From assembly GCA_002724895.1 (NCBI GenBank), contig PBQB01000063.1:1-9755 (forward strand): DNA of 9,755 nucleotides, read 5' to 3'. Under the pieces are notes generated by a model, which was given only the letters and a program-made list of their open reading frames with translations, was not told the DNA's origin and searched no databases. A program made the position numbers and the translations under genes. The stretch is from Flavobacteriales bacterium. Its GTDB lineage: Bacteria > Bacteroidota > Bacteroidia > Flavobacteriales > BACL11. Positions 8,612 to 9,755 of the stretch are shown piece after piece. The first letter of the stretch is position 1, and each line of letters starts with the position of its first letter.

Positions 8612-9755
8612 AAAAAATATAATTAAATGAAATCGCTCCACTAAATCCAATATCACTATATCCTCGCCAAATTTCTTTTTTTTCATTTAAAATATTATTT
8701 AATAATAAAATACTCGAAAAACGCTTATTATAATTATAAGTCATTTTTAAATTCAAATATGTCCTGGGTCCTATAGTATAACTTTGATTTAGAAATGAAT
8801 TTTGACTTCCAATAAAGCTAATAATTGGTTCGCAAATTATTTTATTTCTCAAATTTATTGGTAATGATGAAGTAAAATACAAATTTGGTTTATGAGATAT
8901 TTCTTTTTCGTTCCAGTTGAAATAACTTAAATCGAAAATTAAATTACTAAAGCTGTTGATTTTCCGTTCGTATGATGTGTAAAAATGAAATTGCATAACA
9001 TCTATGTAATGAACTAAAAATCTATTATATTCAGATCTAAAATTATTTTCAAAATAATGCAAATTTTCTACAGAACCATAACTTATTCTAGAAATATATT
9101 GATCATAATTGCTAAATTTAGTTTTTAACTTAAGAAAAATATGTTTAAATTTTGTGGTGTATAAATTTAAAGTTGTATCTCGATGGAAAGTATTTTGATT
9201 TGTACCTAATGAATGCACAAAAGGGTTTTCATCAGATAAGCTTTTATAAGTATTTCGTTTCTTTTCATTATCTATTCCAAATTCAATACTTAAAGTTTTT
9301 TTTATTATTTCTTTTGAAGATATTAAAACAGGAAACAAATCTATCCCGTCAATAGATGAATAATCAAATACTAAACCAACATCAAAATCAAAATTATTTT
9401 TTTGGAACTGTGCTCTTGGCAAAAGATTTAAAAAATGCTCCTGTTCTGTTGTTTCATAAGTTTTCTTTTGAGCACTATTGTAATTAAAGTAGTTATCAAA
9501 TTCAAAATCAAGTGAAATTGGAATATTTTTAAATTTACTTATAAAATTTGAATTAACCGATATATTATTTTCTGATAATTCATTTAAATCTGAAAAAAAT
9601 AAGTGACTATTATGTTGAATCTTTGAATTCAGAAATGTAAAATCTCCATTATATGAAACATTAACATCAAAATATGAAAAACGATTAGTTAAATCTGATT
9701 CTTCTAATAAAACAGTATGTCCATATGAAATTGCTCTTTTTCTTTCATAATTTAC
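8610..9755 (-). CDS. Outer-membrane beta-barrel protein, TonB-dependent-receptor-like, C-terminal 381 residues
   Basis: The frame is open from the window edge (first codon 9755-9753) to the TAA at 8612-8610, so the N-terminus is missing; a TTG at 9422 sits inside the frame and is not a believable start. The sequence is a long series of alternating polar/hydrophobic and aromatic strands separated by Asn/Lys/Ser-rich turns, as in a transmembrane beta-barrel. It ends in a barrel-type C-terminus: NILNEKKEIWRGYSDIGFSG, then a last strand AISFNYIF with terminal Phe. The N-L/I-x-N...W-x-GY...G...F-x-Y-x-F ending is what I associate with TonB-dependent receptors in Bacteroidota, which import large substrates across the outer membrane. 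The plug domain and TonB box would lie upstream, so neither the exact family nor the substrate can be read here. No cysteines or lipobox are visible in this part. Confidence 0.65.
   Translation of the reverse strand, partial: VNYERKRAISYGHTVLLEESDLTNRFSYFDVNVSYNGDFTFLNSKIQHNSHLFFSDLNELSENNISVNSNFISKFKNIPISLDFEFDNYFNYNSAQKKTYETTEQEHFLNLLPRAQFQKNNFDFDVGLVFDYSSIDGIDLFPVLISSKEIIKKTLSIEFGIDNEKKRNTYKSLSDENPFVHSLGTNQNTFHRDTTLNLYTTKFKHIFLKLKTKFSNYDQYISRISYGSVENLHYFENNFRSEYNRFLVHYIDVMQFHFYTSYERKINSFSNLIFDLSYFNWNEKEISHKPNLYFTSSLPINLRNKIICEPIISFIGSQNSFLNQSYTIGPRTYLNLKMTYNYNKRFSSILLLNNILNEKKEIWRGYSDIGFSGAISFNYIF

Noticed and set aside
9152..9355. Plus-strand open frame opposite the barrel gene
   Set aside because: It is antisense to a continuous minus-strand coding frame, with no recognisable domain.

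Overview
The window looks like a piece of an AT-rich chromosome from a member of the Bacteroidota, probably a marine or free-living Flavobacteriia-type organism. Four signs point there: a PorQ-type protein of the type IX secretion system (T9SS), a type B ribosomal protein L31 next to the alternative GlmU family typical of Bacteroidota, exact matches to the Bacteroidota housekeeping promoter (TTTG ... TAnnTTTG), and AT-rich leaders without Shine-Dalgarno sequences. The lineage is inferred from gene content and promoter style; no rRNA or other phylogenetic marker was compared.

All nine genes lie on the minus strand, so transcription runs from position 9755 toward 1. In that order: the C-terminal 381 residues of an outer-membrane beta-barrel protein (TonB-dependent-receptor-like, open at the window edge); gyrB; mdh 27 nt behind it; rpmE2 with its own good promoter; a strong intrinsic terminator; a GlmU-like sugar-nucleotide enzyme starting 11 nt after the terminator; an unrecognised 101-residue helical protein; lon 18 nt behind it; porQ 23-36 nt after lon; and the start of cmk, whose ATG overlaps the porQ stop codon (TAATG). 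The likely units are gyrB-mdh, rpmE2 alone, the glmU-like gene, and orf101-lon-porQ-cmk.

Most of this is ordinary core genome: DNA topology, central carbon metabolism, translation, cell-wall precursor supply, protein quality control, CMP phosphorylation and secretion. I see no new multi-gene system, mobile element, CRISPR array, tRNA or rRNA. The points worth a second look are local: (1) porQ's natural start and signal peptide lie in a different frame from the body of the gene, joined at a run of seven T; (2) a sigma-54-like -24/-12 element sits at promoter distance ahead of the unit holding the unknown protein and the Lon protease; (3) an exact -7 box embedded in the terminator tail predicts a leaderless mRNA for the GlmU-like gene; (4) a perfect inverted repeat brackets the rpmE2 -33 box.

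There is no gene-free stretch above 300 bases. The largest gaps are about 100 nt (8507-8609), 76 nt (3990-4065), 69 nt (5540-5608) and 61 nt (5224-5284); each is described below.
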